NCBI GenBank assembly: GCA_013398955.1
Contig: VWPU01014799.1
Coordinates: 1-64,000, forward strand
From: Callaeas wilsoni
Lineage: Eukaryota > Chordata > Aves > Passeriformes > Callaeidae
DNA: 64,000 nt
Direction of reading: 5' to 3'
Positions 62,460 through 64,000 of the stretch are shown here, one piece after another; within the stretch, counting starts at the first letter, position 1, and each line of letters begins with the position of its first letter. The notes below the pieces were generated by a model. It saw only the letters and a program-made list of their open reading frames with translations, did not search any database and had not been told where the DNA came from. The position numbers and the translations under genes were made by a program.

Positions 62460-64000
62460 CTAGGACAGAAAACAATTAGGATGTGAAAACACTCCCCTAT
62501 GCACTTGTACATGTAAAACAGTTTGCATCTAGCTAATAAAAATCACTTTTGTCTTCTTCCTGCTGAAGGCAGAGTACAGTGTAAATGAGATTATCACATT
62601 ATGAAATAAATGAAGCAATGACAACACTTTTTAGTACAGTAGCTACAGCAGTTCAGATTTTAAATAATTTTACTCTGCAGTTGGTTTTCCCATATAATGA
62701 CAGAAATGCAGACAATACTATGTACAAAAGAAAGCCAAAGTAAACAGGGTATTACATTGGGCAACTGGAGAATAATGGTAGACATATTGTACTCTCCCAG
62801 TTACCAAAAGATCTTTCTTCAAAGCTTTTTCCAAATGTGGAAGATGAAAAGAGATGATGTGTGCATATGTAACTGTGCAAATACAAAGAGAAAATCTAGT
62901 AATTAATACAGCAGGTGATTCAAAGTCCTATGCAGTCAAAATCCACAATGAATCAGAACTAACCAGATACTTTATATGCTCCAGGTGCACCTCAATCACA
63001 TTTTGACTTTTTTTAAAATACAACTTAAGTTTTTCTAAATTACTCCATAAGAACTGCCAGTCTTTTAACTAATCACTACCATACTCCACCAGACCTGTCC
63101 AAGTGAAGTTGGCTAGAGTGCTGGCTGGCAGATATGTACCATTCTGACAGCTTTCTGGCACCTTGGCAAGATTCTGCCTGGCTCTGAAGCAGAACTTTAA
63201 CACCCTAAGAACATGGCAGTTCTGCCAATATGTTAGAAAAAGCAGAAGAAGACTGACAGGAGTTAGTCTTTCTGGATAGTGCACTGACTTGTTTACAGAT
63301 GGTCCTTTGTTCATGAAGAGGAGTCAGTTCCTATTGGAAGGAACTATGTGTTCTACATATAACTGGGTAAGGGGGAGGAAAGATGTACAAAAGACAATTA
63401 TGCAATTTTATGGGACTATTTGACTAGACAAGAGCCAAGAAATTCAGAGTTAAGGATGGTGTCAGCCCTGATTTTGAATTTCTTGGCTTCTGTTGACTTA
63501 CACTGCAACCTTTCACATTAAAAACACTTCTGTACTTCATAAATACGAAAAACTTCTCAAGGAGTATATAAAGCAACTATTTGGTCTCTTGGGTAACAAC
63601 ACATCTTGGTTAACTAATAACTGTTTTATTAGGCAGGCTTCACAGCACTGCTGCGTGCTCAAGGTGGCTTTAAACATACGTGTTCTGATTTCCGCAGGGC
63701 CCGTGGAAGAGGGAATGCTGAGATCAGGTGACAACTGAGTTTTGGACAACTGACAACAGCATCATCAGGCGGTTACACTGTCCCACCTATCACGTTACAA
63801 GAAGTTTGAAAACCTAAGAGAAATGACTTTTTTTTTCCTCTGAAGCTCCATATATTCATGTGGTAGACAAATTTTATACTTGTCACGGGTCTGGCTCTTC
63901 ACCAACAAATAACAGAATTTCTCAGATTACATGATTTAGTCTAATTGGATTTGACTGCTGCCCTAGCCCAGCTGGCTAGAGCTGTATAACATTCTTTGTT
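62460..64000 (-). other. WASHC3 intron, continues beyond the window
   Basis: It lies upstream (minus strand) of the first visible WASHC3 exon. I searched by eye for the preceding conserved block (VPAIQQKRTVAFLNQF-type) and did not find it, so the exons carrying the N-terminus lie to the right of 64000. Confidence 0.8.

Noticed and set aside
63955..64000. tRNA-like wording (AGCCCAGCTGGCTAGAGC) at the right edge
   Set aside because: The anticodon arm, T-loop GTTCRAATC and acceptor pairing are missing, and the window ends; chance similarity.

Overview
This is a single-copy stretch of a vertebrate nuclear genome, almost certainly a bird. Coding sequence is sparse and split into short exons with GT-AG introns. 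The recognisable interspersed repeats are CR1 LINE fragments with the ATTCTRTG-type 3' terminus, plus one avian-type solo LTR. There are no bacterial or phage features: no operons, CRISPR array, tRNA or rRNA.

Two protein genes can be reconstructed exon by exon. DRAM1 lies on the + strand from about 12.6 to 26.8 kb and is complete in seven coding exons: 12636..12766, 18723..18790, 19993..20135, 21892..22069, 23104..23162, 24569..24661 and 26021..26068. These join without a frame break into a 239-residue six-pass membrane protein of the DRAM/TMEM150 (Frag1/DRAM/Sfk1) family. The gene starts inside a CpG island. WASHC3 (formerly CCDC53) lies on the - strand. Its five 3'-most coding exons (62394..62459, 60968..61096, 60206..60316, 56867..56931, 53791..53875) give 151 residues. 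Its first roughly 50 codons and its promoter lie beyond base 64000.

Layout: 1-90 is the GC-rich edge of a CpG island that probably belongs to a gene left of the window. By vertebrate gene order the expected neighbour is GNPTAB, transcribed leftward, but no coding sequence of it is visible. 0.1-12 kb is non-coding, with a solo LTR (767-1164) and CR1 fragments at 2.4-2.8, 7.2 and 9.9-10.5 kb. 12.1-12.95 kb is the DRAM1 CpG-island promoter and first exon. Intron 1 carries a large CR1 fragment (16.7-17.5 kb) with a relic of the reverse-transcriptase C-terminus. 26.1-53.8 kb is a gene desert between the convergent 3' ends, holding one CR1 3' end, a (GATG)n and an (AC)n microsatellite, and a curious perfect hairpin followed by T residues. 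53.8-64 kb is WASHC3.

The two genes have unrelated jobs: DRAM1 is a lysosomal/autophagy membrane protein and WASHC3 is a small coiled-coil subunit of the endosomal WASH actin-nucleation complex. Their adjacency is conserved synteny, not a functional cluster. I found no convincing new biological system. The items most worth a second look are a 74-bp duplication around a single N in DRAM1 intron 5 (probably an assembly error), the solo LTR upstream of DRAM1, lineage-specific changes in the two proteins, and the 28.5-kb hairpin.
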